Shown one piece after another: positions 1-8,313 of a DNA stretch of 47,943 nt. Every line of letters starts with the position of its first letter. Within the stretch, counting starts at the first letter, position 1. This DNA is from Methanolobus sp. (lineage in GTDB: Archaea > Halobacteriota > Methanosarcinia > Methanosarcinales > Methanosarcinaceae): positions 1 to 47,943 of the forward strand of contig JASKKT010000013.1 in assembly GCA_030154025.1 (NCBI GenBank). The letters run 5' to 3'. The translations under genes and the position numbers were made by a program. Below the pieces are notes generated by a model. It was not told the origin of the DNA. It made no database searches and saw nothing but the letters and a program-made list of their open reading frames with translations.

Positions 1-813
1 GCACCTGCAATTGCAGCAGTCCTTGGAAAGCAAATCGATGCTGTTACGGTTAGCGGAGCAGAAGTATCAGCTCAAGTAAAAGCAGAAGAGATGAAAGTTT
101 TAGCGATAAACTCAAGCCCTAGAATGGAAAAAGGCAACACTGCCATGATATTGAATCCTTTTCTCGAGGGCATGAAAGAAGCAGGTGCTGAAGTAGACCT
201 GTTCTATACAAAGAAGCTCAATATCAATCCCTGCACAGGGGAATTCAATTGTTGGTTCAAGACGCCAGGGAAGTGCTATCAAAACGATGATATGCAACTG
301 CTTTACCCAAAGATAAAAGTAGCTGATGTGTTTGTTTTTGCCTCGCCGCTTTATTCTGACGGGATCAACGGTTCCATGAAGAATCTTATCGATAGGATGA
401 TTCCAGGGCTTGAACCCTTTGTGGAGTTGCGCAATGAGCGCTCTCGCCATCCTAGTCGTGAGGTTGCTGAGGACCGGAAGATGGTGCTGGTTTCAAACTG
501 TGGTTTCTGGGAGATGGACAACTTTGATCCAGTGCTTGTTCACATGAAGGCCGTTTGCAAAAATGCATCGTTCGAGTTTGCAGGGGCACTGCTGCGTCCG
601 CATGGTGAGAGTATTCCAATAATGATGCAGATGGGCGTACCGATAGACGACATCTTCGAGGCTGCAAGGGATGCAGGCCGCCAGCTTGTTAATGAAGGCA
701 GAATGTCACAGAAAACACTTGATACTGTCGGCCGTGAACTTTTGCCACGGGATATGTATGTTGGCAACTATAATCAGTACTGTGAGCAGACCTTGAATGC
801 ACTGGGGAAGTAA
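1..813 (+). CDS. Flavodoxin-fold NAD(P)H:FMN oxidoreductase, 5'-partial, possibly a fusion
   Basis: From the first in-frame ATG at 91 the protein is 240 residues with the start of an iron-sulfur flavoprotein / FMN reductase: a beta strand, then SSPR and GNT (FMN phosphate loop), and later the FASPLYSDGINGSMKNLIDR segment that packs on the flavin. A Cys-rich stretch follows beta 2 (C48, C54 and C62, in NPCTGEFNCW and PGKC), looser than the usual compact cluster motif, so an Fe-S centre is uncertain. The frame is open without a stop from base 1 to 90, and no ribosome binding site precedes the ATG at 91. The real protein therefore probably begins upstream of the window and the flavodoxin part may be its C-terminal domain. 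The electron partner is unknown. Confidence 0.75.
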   Translation, partial: APAIAAVLGKQIDAVTVSGAEVSAQVKAEEMKVLAINSSPRMEKGNTAMILNPFLEGMKEAGAEVDLFYTKKLNINPCTGEFNCWFKTPGKCYQNDDMQLLYPKIKVADVFVFASPLYSDGINGSMKNLIDRMIPGLEPFVELRNERSRHPSREVAEDRKMVLVSNCGFWEMDNFDPVLVHMKAVCKNASFEFAGALLRPHGESIPIMMQMGVPIDDIFEAARDAGRQLVNEGRMSQKTLDTVGRELLPRDMYVGNYNQYCEQTLNALGK

Positions 814-844
814 GTGATCAAGCAGAATTGCCCCTGCATCCTCA

Positions 845-1504
845 TTATACCCTGCTTGACGGGCACAGCATGTTGACCACGCAAAGCTCGCACTTTGGCT
901 TGCGTGCCACACAGATATTGCGCCCGTGCAGGATCAGTGTCATGGAGAGGGTTTCCAGGTCCTCTCTTTTTGCAATGGCCATCAGGTCTTTCTCTATCTT
1001 CTCAGGGTCCTCGTGCTGAGTGAAACCCAGATGGCGGGACAGTCGCCTGACATGCGTGTCCACTGCAATGCCCTCGATCTTACCAAAGGCCCTGGAGAGT
1101 ACAATGTTAGCGGTCTTGCGGCCGACACCGGGAAGCTGCAGCAGGCCTTCCATGGTATCCGGAACCTGGCCGCAGAAATCGGAGATCATCATGCGGGCGC
1201 TTGCGATGATGTGTCTTGCTTTCTGGTGATAGAAACCGGAGGAATATATCTCCTTTCCGAACTTGTCAGGGTCTGCAAAGGCATAGTCCTCGATCGTGCG
1301 ATACTTCTTGAAAAGGGCCTGTGTTACCTGGTTCACCTGGCGGTCTGTGGATTGGGCAGAGAGGATGGTAGCCACGAGCAGCTCCAGTGGATTGCTGAAA
1401 TGCAGGGCAGGTGCAGCGCCAGGGTACTCCTCTTTCAGGATATCGAAGATACGCTCGAAGTTTTCTGTGTTGTCAGGCACAGGCGCCGGGGTTTGAGAGA
1501 CCAT
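845..1504 (-). CDS. nth: Endonuclease III (DNA glycosylase/AP lyase)
   Basis: 219-residue base-excision-repair enzyme that removes oxidised pyrimidines and cleaves the abasic site. The helix-hairpin-helix is at about residues 124-135 (LPGVGRKTAN) with the catalytic lysine K130, and the catalytic aspartate is D149 in AVDTHVRR. The C-terminal [4Fe-4S] loop has Cys 198, 205, 208 and 214 in the canonical C-x6-C-x2-C-x5-C spacing. Length is normal for the family. It converges with the flavodoxin gene (31-base gap). A TATA-like CATATATG lies only a few bases upstream of the ATG and no Shine-Dalgarno is evident, so transcription start and translation start are not well resolved. Confidence 0.95.
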   Translation of the reverse strand: MVSQTPAPVPDNTENFERIFDILKEEYPGAAPALHFSNPLELLVATILSAQSTDRQVNQVTQALFKKYRTIEDYAFADPDKFGKEIYSSGFYHQKARHIIASARMMISDFCGQVPDTMEGLLQLPGVGRKTANIVLSRAFGKIEGIAVDTHVRRLSRHLGFTQHEDPEKIEKDLMAIAKREDLETLSMTLILHGRNICVARKPKCELCVVNMLCPSSRV

Positions 1505-1687
1505 GCATGCATATATGGAGCAATAGTTCTTATCACTTTTTCAGAACCCGTTTGCTTCCACTCGAAAATAAAATAATAATGCATCTATAGAAATACTCTT
1601 ATTTACTGACGCGAAGGCAGGACAAGCTGCAGCAATAGATGTAAAAGTAACATATATCCTGATGACAGGTAAAGAAGCAGTATAGGT

Positions 1688-1697
1688 ATAAAAAAGT
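1688..1697 (-). terminator. T-run downstream of porB
   Basis: On the minus strand, six T residues follow the porB stop by about 20 bases. Archaeal transcription often ends at such oligo-T tracts; there is no convincing hairpin. Confidence 0.3.
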
Positions 1698-1717
1698 ATA
1701 GTTGAAGAGATGGCCGC

Positions 1718-2596
1718 TCAGAGGCCAAACTCTTCAATGTTCTTGTCAGCCATAGCCTGGATCTTTGCAATCTCGTCAGCACCGCCTTCCATGGTGAAGA
1801 GATGCTTGAAGCGGCGCTGCATTTTAAGGTATTCTTCGACCGGCTTCTTATTGGCACCTATCTTGCGGACCTTGGTAACCTTGCCGTCTTCGACTTCATA
1901 CAGCGGCCAGAGCCCTGTCTGAACGGCCATCCTGGCAACCTCGACAGTCTTGGAGGTATCGAATCCCCAGCCGGTTGTGCACGGCGCATGACAGTGGATG
2001 TAGGTCGGGCCTTCGATCTCGGTGGCTTTCTTGACCTTGGCGATCATGTCCTTCGGGTATGCAAGGGAGGTTGTGGCTACATAGGGTGAGCCGTGTGCGA
2101 CCATGATCGCAGGCATGTTCTTCTTCAGCCTTGGATTACCGAATGAGACCTTACCTGCAGGACTTGTGGTCGTGGAAGCTCCGTAGGGGGTACCTGCACT
2201 TCTCTGCACACCGGTGTTCATGTAGGCTTCATTGTCAATACACACATAGGTAAAGTTGTGCCCTCTCTCAAAGGCACCGGACAGGGCCTGCAGTCCGATA
2301 TCCATGGTAGCACCGTCACCACCCATCGCAATTACCTTTGTGCCCTGTTTCCCAAGGGCCTTGAGTGCAGCCTCTATGCCCGAGGCGACAGCCCCTGCGT
2401 TCTCGAAGAGTGAGTGTATCCAGGGTACATCCCATGATGTCTCAGGGTAAGGGGTGGTCATGACTTCAAGACATCCCGTGGGGCTTACTACAATGCAGTC
2501 CTCCCCGGCACCCATCAGGGTGAACTTTGCGGCCATTGCATCACAGCAGCCTGCACATCCCCTATGTCCCGGAGCTAACAGTGATATTGATTTCAT
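1718..2596 (-). CDS. porB: Pyruvate:ferredoxin oxidoreductase (pyruvate synthase), beta subunit
   Basis: 292 residues; the thiamine-diphosphate-binding subunit of the cytoplasmic enzyme that interconverts pyruvate with acetyl-CoA, CO2 and reduced ferredoxin. The TPP/Mg motif is visible as GDGATMDIG (93-101) followed by DNEAYMNTG (121-129). Cysteines 14, 17 and 42 plus a later CHAPC cysteine match the [4Fe-4S] ligands of Por beta subunits. The ATG overlaps the porA stop as ATGA, so translation is coupled. It is the last gene of porC-porD-porA-porB. In methanogens the enzyme works mainly in the anabolic direction, feeding acetyl-CoA into pyruvate. Confidence 0.96.
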   Translation of the reverse strand: MKSISLLAPGHRGCAGCCDAMAAKFTLMGAGEDCIVVSPTGCLEVMTTPYPETSWDVPWIHSLFENAGAVASGIEAALKALGKQGTKVIAMGGDGATMDIGLQALSGAFERGHNFTYVCIDNEAYMNTGVQRSAGTPYGASTTTSPAGKVSFGNPRLKKNMPAIMVAHGSPYVATTSLAYPKDMIAKVKKATEIEGPTYIHCHAPCTTGWGFDTSKTVEVARMAVQTGLWPLYEVEDGKVTKVRKIGANKKPVEEYLKMQRRFKHLFTMEGGADEIAKIQAMADKNIEEFGL

Positions 2597-3807
2597 ACAA
2601 GTTCCTCCTTCAGGTCAGTAAACTGGCTCTCGATCTTGATACCTGATCTCATTACTTCCTCTGCATCGGAAATTATCTTCTCGATAGTGCTCATAGGCAC
2701 GTCACGGCCACCCTGCCCCATCATGTAACCGATAACAGGAACATCGATATCAGTGTTGTATAGTACGGACTTTGTCTCAATGAACAGGGCTCCGGCATTC
2801 ATACCGAGCGAGATGTTCTTGTCAAGCACGACAACGACCTTTACATCCCTGATGACATTCATAATAGCTTCTGCAGGGAAAGGCCTGAATGCCCTGACCT
2901 TGAGCAATCCTACCTTTACATTCCTCTCCCTGAGGCGGTCGATGACATCCTTGATGGTCCCGATGATGGAGCCCATTGCCATTATGATAATGTCTGCATC
3001 CTCAGTGCGGTACTCGTCGATAAGCCCTCCGAAGTGCCTGCCATACATATCATAGAACTCGTTGGCAGTATCCTCGATCTTCTTCAGGGCGTTCTGCATG
3101 GCGCGCTCCTGCTGGTACCTGAACTCCGTGTAGATGTTAGGGTCTGCGAACGCACCGAAGGTCAGGGGATTCTTAGAGTCAAGGATACGTTCCGGCCTGA
3201 ACGGTGGCAGGAACTCGTCAGTTATTTCCTGTTCAAGAAGCACCAGAGGCTCGTAGACATGTGAGAGGATGAAGCCATCCATGCAGGTCATGCATGGCAT
3301 CATGACATCCCTGTCCTCGGAGATCTTGAAAGCCTGCGCCGTCATATCGGAAACTTCCTGTATGTTCTCGGCATAGAGCTGGATCCATCCGGTATCCCTC
3401 TGGGATATTGAATCCTGATGATCGTTCCATATGTTGATAGGTGCACTGACTGCCCTGTTTGCAACGGTCATGACTATAGGTAGCCTCATACCTGCCACGT
3501 TAAACAGGACCTCGTGCATGAGCTCAAGTCCCTGGGATGTTGTGGCTGAGTAGGATCTTGCACCCACAGCTGATGATCCTACAAGAGCTGAGAGTGCTGA
3601 GAACTCTGACTCCACGTTAATGTATTCGCAGTTTGGTATCTCGCCGTCTGCCATGAACTTGGAGAGTTCCTCGACAATGTGCGTCTGCGGGGTGATCGGA
3701 TAAGCGGATATGACATTTGGCTTGCATACCCTTACTGCGTTTGCAACAGCATATGATCCTTCCACGACGACCATTTTCTGTTTGTCCATCTTGGTTTCGC
3801 GTGCCAT
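2593..3807 (-). CDS. porA: Pyruvate:ferredoxin oxidoreductase, alpha subunit
   Basis: 404 residues when started at the ATG at 3807 ([10 protein letters not shown]), which has a GGAGG ribosome binding site and overlaps the porD stop by one base (TAATG). The frame stays open upstream to 3870, but that would overlap porD and lacks a binding site. The alpha-subunit signature YPITPQT is near the N-terminus, followed by the long pyrimidine-binding domain and a transketolase C-terminal-like domain. It forms the active site together with PorB. The protein looks complete and unremarkable for the family. Confidence 0.96.
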   Translation of the reverse strand: MARETKMDKQKMVVVEGSYAVANAVRVCKPNVISAYPITPQTHIVEELSKFMADGEIPNCEYINVESEFSALSALVGSSAVGARSYSATTSQGLELMHEVLFNVAGMRLPIVMTVANRAVSAPINIWNDHQDSISQRDTGWIQLYAENIQEVSDMTAQAFKISEDRDVMMPCMTCMDGFILSHVYEPLVLLEQEITDEFLPPFRPERILDSKNPLTFGAFADPNIYTEFRYQQERAMQNALKKIEDTANEFYDMYGRHFGGLIDEYRTEDADIIIMAMGSIIGTIKDVIDRLRERNVKVGLLKVRAFRPFPAEAIMNVIRDVKVVVVLDKNISLGMNAGALFIETKSVLYNTDIDVPVIGYMMGQGGRDVPMSTIEKIISDAEEVMRSGIKIESQFTDLKEELV

Positions 3808-4067
3808 TATTTCTCCTCCAGGACCATTGTAATTGCCTGCTTCGGACATTCGTTGGCACATATGCCGCATCCTTTGCAGTAATCATAATCGAATTCAAAG
3901 TAGCCATCCTCTTTTGGCAACACTGAGCTGTCAGGGCATAACAGTTCACACAGCTTGCACTTGATGCATTTGTCGTAATCGTAGACAGGCTTGAAGGTCC
4001 TCCATCCGCCGGTCTTGTTGACCCTGCTGGTGCCTGCCTCGCAAACGGCTCCGGGTACTATCTTCAC
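3807..4067 (-). CDS. porD: Pyruvate:ferredoxin oxidoreductase, delta subunit (2x[4Fe-4S] ferredoxin)
   Basis: 86-residue electron-transfer subunit. Two full CxxCxxCxxxCP motifs are visible: Cys 34/37/40/44 and Cys 64/67/70/74, for two [4Fe-4S] clusters passing electrons from the PorAB centre to ferredoxin. It starts with GTG, and this GTG overlaps the porC stop codon (GTGA); its own stop overlaps the porA start. Such tight packing implies stoichiometric translation from one mRNA. Confidence 0.95.
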   Translation of the reverse strand: MKIVPGAVCEAGTSRVNKTGGWRTFKPVYDYDKCIKCKLCELLCPDSSVLPKEDGYFEFDYDYCKGCGICANECPKQAITMVLEEK

Positions 4068-4609
4068 TTCTGTCCCTCCATCATCTCATATGCTTTCATA
4101 ATTGCCTGTGCGTTCCTTTCTCCGACCTTTCCCGGGAATCTTTCCCTGACTGCTCCCATTATGGATTCCGGCCTGATCTCACCGGTAGCTCCGGCAAAGG
4201 CTCCAAGCAGCACGGTGTTGACTATTGGCATTCCTATTATGTCCAGTGCTATCTTTGTAGCATTGACGGTCATTATCTTTGCCTTTGTATCGAGCTTGAA
4301 TGTTTCCGGGTCGAAATCACTGTTAATTATGAGGGTCCCGTCATCCTTCAGGCCACTGGCCACATCGACAGACTCAAGCAGTGTCGGGTCCTGCACGATC
4401 ACATAATCGGGCTTGTATATCTGGCTCCTCAGTCTTATAGGAGCATCGCTTATCCTCGTGAAGGCCTGGACAGGTGCTCCTCTTCTTTCCACTCCGAAAG
4501 CTGGGAAAGCCTGGCTGAACTTGCCGTCCGCAAAAGCAGCAACCGCTAGAAGTTCAGCAGCAGTGACCGACCCCTGCCCTCCCCGGCCGTGTATTCTTAT
4601 TTCTTTCAT
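4064..4609 (-). CDS. porC: Pyruvate:ferredoxin oxidoreductase, gamma subunit
   Basis: 181 residues from the ATG at 4609 ([14 protein letters not shown]). An ATG five codons upstream (4624) is also in frame, but a GGAG box sits 9 bases before the inner ATG, which gives the N-terminus usual for this subunit. The GRGGQG motif near the N-terminus and the [16 protein letters not shown] segment are characteristic of the gamma domain of 2-oxoacid:ferredoxin oxidoreductases, which binds coenzyme A. First gene of the operon. Confidence 0.94.
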   Translation of the reverse strand: MKEIRIHGRGGQGSVTAAELLAVAAFADGKFSQAFPAFGVERRGAPVQAFTRISDAPIRLRSQIYKPDYVIVQDPTLLESVDVASGLKDDGTLIINSDFDPETFKLDTKAKIMTVNATKIALDIIGMPIVNTVLLGAFAGATGEIRPESIMGAVRERFPGKVGERNAQAIMKAYEMMEGQK

Positions 4610-4705
4610 TGTAGAATTCTCCATAGTAGTATAATCAGATCAATGGTCAGGAAAGAGCGCTTTTTCAAAGGCATGCCTTTCCCAGAGTGCTGCACAATAG
4701 CAGAT

Positions 4706-4719
4706 TCTTATTTATGTGG
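4706..4719 (-). promoter_or_regulatory. Candidate TATA box for the por operon
   Basis: Minus-strand CATAAATAAG about 100 bases before porC would place transcription start near 4685, with a leader of about 75 bases. The rest of 4625-4873 holds no gene; an AT-rich stretch and a short hairpin (arms 4802-4806 and 4812-4816) are present. Identified by eye only. Confidence 0.3.
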
Positions 4720-4873
4720 CTTACTGCACACCTTTTTTCGACATCTGCCGTTAAATGCCATGTTTAATTGTGTAGAATCGATTTATCACTATTTAGTCTT
4801 TCGGTGATTTACACCGTGAATTTAATTAAAGCTTTTTTTATTGAAATCCGACTAAATTAAACCAGGAGACATT

Positions 4874-5893
4874 TCAGGATGCATCGACACACATTTCCTT
4901 TACGCTATCAATTATTCCATCAATGTCTTTTGCCTCTGCTATCCTTGTCCTGATGTGTTTGCCCCCGCGTATGCCCTTTGTGAACCACTGGGCATGCGCC
5001 CTGAGATTGACCGTGTGCGTTATACCGTAGTGTTGAAGTGATCTCATATAGGTTTCAAGATCTGCGATCCTCTGGCGGCATTCGTCATATTCCAGCAGTT
5101 TCCCGGTCTCCAGGTAATGAGAGATCCTCCTGAAGAGGAAAGGATTGCCCATTGCAGCCCTTCCTATCATTATCCCGTCACAGCCCGTGTGTTCAAGAAC
5201 ACTTGAAGCTGAAGCCTCATCAACGATATCACCGTTCGCTATCACAGGTATGGATAGCTCTTCCTTTATCCTCTTTACGTACTCGTGGTTCGCCTTCCCG
5301 GTATATTGCTGCTGCCGGGTCCTTCCATGGACAGTTATGGCGCAGGCCCCGGCTTTCTCTATGAGCCTTGCAACATGCAGCGTCCTTTCCATATCTTCCA
5401 GTACGCGTATCTTTGCTGTCACAGGTGTAGTGATAGTTTCGCAGAGCTCCCTGACTATCTCGTAAATGAGCTCAGGCGACCGTAGCAGGGCTGAGCCGAA
5501 CCCGTCCTTTACAAGCAGATGTGCCGGGCACCCGAAATTGAGATCTATCAGGTCCGGGTGATATGTCTCTTCTATAGCCAGGGCTGCCCTGGACACGATA
5601 GAAGGGGAATTCCCGAATATCTGTATCCCGAAAGGCCTCTCCTCCTCGCAGCTCAGACCCCGGTCAAAGGCCTTTGCACTCTCATAGACTAAGGCATCGG
5701 AGCTTATCATTTCCGAATACGTCATTGATGCGCCATATTTCCTGCACATGAGGCGAAAAGGCATGTTTGTCACATTTGCCATGGGAGCAAGGAAAATGTT
5801 TCCTGGGAAATGCACCTTATCTATTTTCATGAAACCCTGTTCATCCGCATTTATCTGAGATTTACCTGAGCGATTTCCTTTTACCAGCACCAT
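4874..5893 (-). CDS. tRNA-dihydrouridine synthase family protein
   Basis: FMN-dependent reductase expected to convert uridine to dihydrouridine in tRNA. The TIM barrel opens with FLAPMANVTNMPFR; the catalytic cysteine is C122 in LNFGCPA; flavin-phosphate motifs ANGDI and IGRAAMGNP lie toward the C-terminus. 339 residues from the ATG at 5893; an internal ATG (5830, MKIDKVHFPG) would give a more typical N-terminus of about 318 residues, and neither has a strong ribosome binding site. Single gene with a shared divergent upstream region. It belongs to the archaeal Dus group (COG0042); which tRNA position it modifies cannot be told. Confidence 0.9.
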   Translation of the reverse strand: MVLVKGNRSGKSQINADEQGFMKIDKVHFPGNIFLAPMANVTNMPFRLMCRKYGASMTYSEMISSDALVYESAKAFDRGLSCEEERPFGIQIFGNSPSIVSRAALAIEETYHPDLIDLNFGCPAHLLVKDGFGSALLRSPELIYEIVRELCETITTPVTAKIRVLEDMERTLHVARLIEKAGACAITVHGRTRQQQYTGKANHEYVKRIKEELSIPVIANGDIVDEASASSVLEHTGCDGIMIGRAAMGNPFLFRRISHYLETGKLLEYDECRQRIADLETYMRSLQHYGITHTVNLRAHAQWFTKGIRGGKHIRTRIAEAKDIDGIIDSVKEMCVDAS

Positions 5894-5932
5894 GATAGTA
5901 AGTATCCGGCGTTCCCTGTATCAGGGGATACT

Positions 5933-5942
5933 AATATATAAG
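5933..5942. promoter_or_regulatory. Shared divergent TATA-like element
   Basis: AATATATAAG lies between the divergent dus-type gene (start 5893) and the UPF0200 gene (start 6035). It is nearly symmetric, so it could serve either direction. For the forward gene it predicts a start near 5967 and a ~70-base leader. Confidence 0.35.
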
Positions 5943-6034
5943 TAGGATGTATGGGAAAAGACCTATACAATACATAAAGGATATCGGATAATTCTTCTTA
6001 CATCCTGATCCACAAATTATGACAGGTTAATTAA

Positions 6035-6580
6035 ATGACAAAGATCTTAGCTTTTGTAGGCATGCCGGCTTCAGGAAAGTCAGAGGCATCTTCCGTATTG
6101 CGTAGCAAGGGCATCACCGTGATAAACATGGGTGATGTGATCCGGGAAGAAGTAATGCGCAGGGGACTGGAGCCCACTGATGTGAACACAGGCGGCATCG
6201 GCACCGAGCTGCGTGAGACGGAAGGCAGGGATGCTGTAGCCAGGCGCTGTGTCCCGAAGATAAGGGCTGCGAACAAGGATCTCATTGCCATAGACGGTGT
6301 CAGGAGTGTTCCTGAGGTCGAGTGCTTCAAGAAGGCCTTCGGAGATGATTTTACACTGGTTTCCATCGATTCTGACCTTGATACGCGCTTCACACGGGTC
6401 AAAGCACGCGGCAGAAGCGATGACATGCAGGATATCAGTGCCCTGCAGGCAAGGGACGGGCGTGAGCTGGGCTGGGGCATGGGAGAGGCCATGAAAATAG
6501 CAGACCTGGTGATCACCAATAACGGCACCCTGGATGAGTTCAGGGATAAGATAGCAGCACTGGTGGAAGGAGCACAATGA
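6035..6580 (+). CDS. UPF0200 family nucleotide kinase-like protein
   Basis: 181-residue P-loop protein. Walker A is GMPASGKS at residues 9-16, followed by a kinase-like lid region rich in Arg (VKARGRSDD) and a C-terminal DLVITNNGTLDEF segment like that of dephospho-CoA kinase and adenylate-kinase-type enzymes. It matches the archaeal UPF0200 family (COG0237-related), whose substrate is not established. The stop overlaps the next start by 4 bases (ATGA), pairing it with UPF0201 as in many archaea. Dephospho-CoA kinase or another small-molecule kinase role is possible but not shown by the sequence. Confidence 0.85.
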   Translation: MTKILAFVGMPASGKSEASSVLRSKGITVINMGDVIREEVMRRGLEPTDVNTGGIGTELRETEGRDAVARRCVPKIRAANKDLIAIDGVRSVPEVECFKKAFGDDFTLVSIDSDLDTRFTRVKARGRSDDMQDISALQARDGRELGWGMGEAMKIADLVITNNGTLDEFRDKIAALVEGAQ

Positions 6581-7020
6581 TAGAGGTCGCAGTCTCAGCA
6601 AGGCTCAATCCCACCGAAGACAGGGAGATCGTACGTGCAGCAATGAAAAGGATGTTCCCGGAAAATGAGCCTGCCTATGAGGAGGTCTCCGAATTCAGTG
6701 GCATTTTTTCTTTTAAGGGGGACATACATTCTCTTGTGAACATTCACTACATGATAAGGCAGGAGCAGATAATTGACACTGCCCGCACCCAGTTATACAA
6801 AGGCATGTCAAAGAATGAGAAATCGACATCCTTTATCATCAGCAAACAGGTAGCCACCGTGGGCCGCCTGAACTTTCCTGCACAGGAGGAACCTCTGGGT
6901 TCCATAGAAATAAGCATCAGGGCCGATTCATCTGAGGAGCTTCTCAGGTTCTTTGACTGGCTGACACCTCCCACGGAGAACGGCATACCGAACTTCGAGC
7001 TTGATATCACAAGCGTATGA
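6577..7020 (+). CDS. UPF0201 family protein (predicted RNA-binding)
   Basis: 147 residues. It matches the archaeal UPF0201 family (COG1931), small alpha/beta proteins with a ribosomal-L5-like fold that have been proposed, not proven, to be linked to the exosome. Recognisable parts are the N-terminal VAVSARLNPTED, and the middle IDTARTQL followed by SFIISKQVATVGRLNF. Translationally coupled to the upstream kinase-like gene by ATGA, and 12 bases from the following TIM-barrel gene. Confidence 0.85.
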   Translation: MIEVAVSARLNPTEDREIVRAAMKRMFPENEPAYEEVSEFSGIFSFKGDIHSLVNIHYMIRQEQIIDTARTQLYKGMSKNEKSTSFIISKQVATVGRLNFPAQEEPLGSIEISIRADSSEELLRFFDWLTPPTENGIPNFELDITSV

Positions 7021-7032
7021 GGGAATGTTATC

Positions 7033-7806
7033 ATGAGGATAAGGAACCTTAGCTTCTCCACCCGTGCGGTCGTCGGCCCCTCCTTCGAATGGGTGTATGA
7101 ACTTGAGGACATTGGATACTCAGGATGGGAGATGGTCCAGGAGGGTTCCCAGTGCCTGACACCTGAGAACCTGGGATATGTCCGGGATATCCTGGAGACC
7201 ACCGGACTGCAGCTCAGTATCCACCTTCCTTTTTCCGATATGAACCTTGCAAGCCTCAACCCCGGCATACTGGCAGAAATTATGCGCCAGATGAAAAGCC
7301 ATCTGGAACTGGCATCCGGCCTTGCGGAGATAGCAGTGCTGCACCCGGGATACCTTTCACCTTATGGCGCACGGCTTCCTGATAAGTGCCTGCAGACAAG
7401 CATACGGTGCATACGGGAACTGTGCGATTTTGCAGCTGATGAGGACATGGTCATCGCCGTTGAGAACATGCCCCATGTTCCCCAGATATTCGGCAGGCAG
7501 CCGGATGAGATGCTGGACATGCTGGGACATGTGGACAGGCGGAACGCGGGCATGACCCTGGACCTGGGGCATGCCAACACCATGGGGCTTGTGGACGAGT
7601 TCCTTGGCAGGTGCCTTGACAGGGCCGTCCATATTCACATCCATGACAACCACGGCGGCCATGACGAGCACCTTCCCCTGGGAGAGGGCAGCATCGACTG
7701 GAAAAAGGTCATGGGAAAACTATCCGGTTACAAAGGCATGATGGTCACTGAAATGGGCAGCCTTGAGGAAGGCGCAAAATGCGTTGAGTTCCTGAGGAGC
7801 CTGTGA
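7033..7806 (+). CDS. Sugar phosphate isomerase/epimerase-like TIM-barrel protein
   Basis: 257 residues of the AP-endonuclease-2 / xylose-isomerase-like TIM-barrel superfamily (COG1082). Metal-ligand positions are recognisable: AVENMP (Glu), TLDLGHANTMG (Asp, His), HIHDNHGGHDEHLPLGEGSIDW (His, Asp, His) and a terminal VTEMG (Glu). GAGGG lies 8 bases before the ATG. Third gene of the UPF0200-UPF0201 operon. The superfamily includes deoxyribonuclease IV and sugar epimerases; the short length and the LGEGSIDW motif fit the epimerase/isomerase branch. Substrate unknown. Confidence 0.85.
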   Translation: MRIRNLSFSTRAVVGPSFEWVYELEDIGYSGWEMVQEGSQCLTPENLGYVRDILETTGLQLSIHLPFSDMNLASLNPGILAEIMRQMKSHLELASGLAEIAVLHPGYLSPYGARLPDKCLQTSIRCIRELCDFAADEDMVIAVENMPHVPQIFGRQPDEMLDMLGHVDRRNAGMTLDLGHANTMGLVDEFLGRCLDRAVHIHIHDNHGGHDEHLPLGEGSIDWKKVMGKLSGYKGMMVTEMGSLEEGAKCVEFLRSL

Positions 7807-7822
7807 GCAGGGTAAAAATAGA

Positions 7823-8002
7823 TCATTTATTTTCTTCTTCCAGCCGGCCGTGCCTCCGGTCAATCTCGTCCATCATGTCCAGCATCTTGCGGATGGCTGT
7901 CCTTATGGCATCTGCCTGTGACACGAATTTCTTGTCATTACCCACATGGCGGTTAAGGTCATCAAGGAGTTCCTGAGGGATATCAAGACTTACTTTTGGC
8001 AT
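7823..8002 (-). CDS. Ribbon-helix-helix (CopG/MetJ-type) regulator, 59 residues
   Basis: A short gene read from the minus strand: it starts MPKVSLDIPQELLDDLNRHV and ends with RRHGRLEEENK. A first beta strand with alternating residues (PKVSLDIP) is followed by two amphipathic helices with a turn (FVSQADAIRTAIRKML), the layout of dimeric ribbon-helix-helix DNA-binding proteins. An AGGTGAG ribosome binding site is 3-4 bases before the ATG. It converges with the TIM-barrel gene (16-base gap) and lies downstream of tRNA-Lys. Its target is unknown; self-regulation would be usual for the family. No toxin partner is adjacent. Confidence 0.8.
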   Translation of the reverse strand: MPKVSLDIPQELLDDLNRHVGNDKKFVSQADAIRTAIRKMLDMMDEIDRRHGRLEEENK

Positions 8003-8156
8003 GTTCTCACCTTTTTCAAGAAAATGAACCTACATTGGACTTATCGGATTTAATGTTTTAGAATCGCTCTCAGAACCCAAAGTAGATTACATGGAAGAAA
8101 AGTGAGGAACACTTATGACGGAATATAATGGAAATCAGAAAAAGAGAAGTTTAATG

Positions 8157-8230
8157 CGAGCCGGAAGGGATTTGAACCCTTGGCCGATGGATTAAGAGTC
8201 CATCGCTCTTCCTGGCTAAGCTACCGGCCC
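8157..8230 (-). tRNA. tRNA-Lys (anticodon CTT)
   Basis: Reads on the minus strand as a full cloverleaf: 7-bp acceptor stem (GGGCCGG with CCGGCTC, one G-T), D arm, 5-bp anticodon stem with loop CTCTTAA giving anticodon CTT, 5-bp T stem with TTCAAAT loop, discriminator G. No CCA is encoded and no intron is present. The T-rich minus-strand stretch just downstream (complement of 8134-8150) could end the transcript. Confidence 0.95.
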
Positions 8231-8274
8231 GCGCTGTGTATCTATGTGAGCGAACCTCCCATACGTACTTTCCT

Positions 8275-8284
8275 CATATATACG
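8275..8284 (-). promoter_or_regulatory. TATA box of tRNA-Lys
   Basis: Minus-strand CGTATATATG centred about 49 bases upstream of the mature 5' end, the distance expected for an archaeal tRNA promoter with a short 5' leader removed by RNase P. Confidence 0.6.
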
Positions 8285-8313
8285 TTTCGGTAGGGGGACA
8301 TGAAGCATGGATC

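Noticed and set aside
8157-8230. tRNA-Lys as an integration site of a genomic island
   Set aside because: No integrase gene and no second copy of the tRNA 3' end seen nearby; flanking genes look like core genes.
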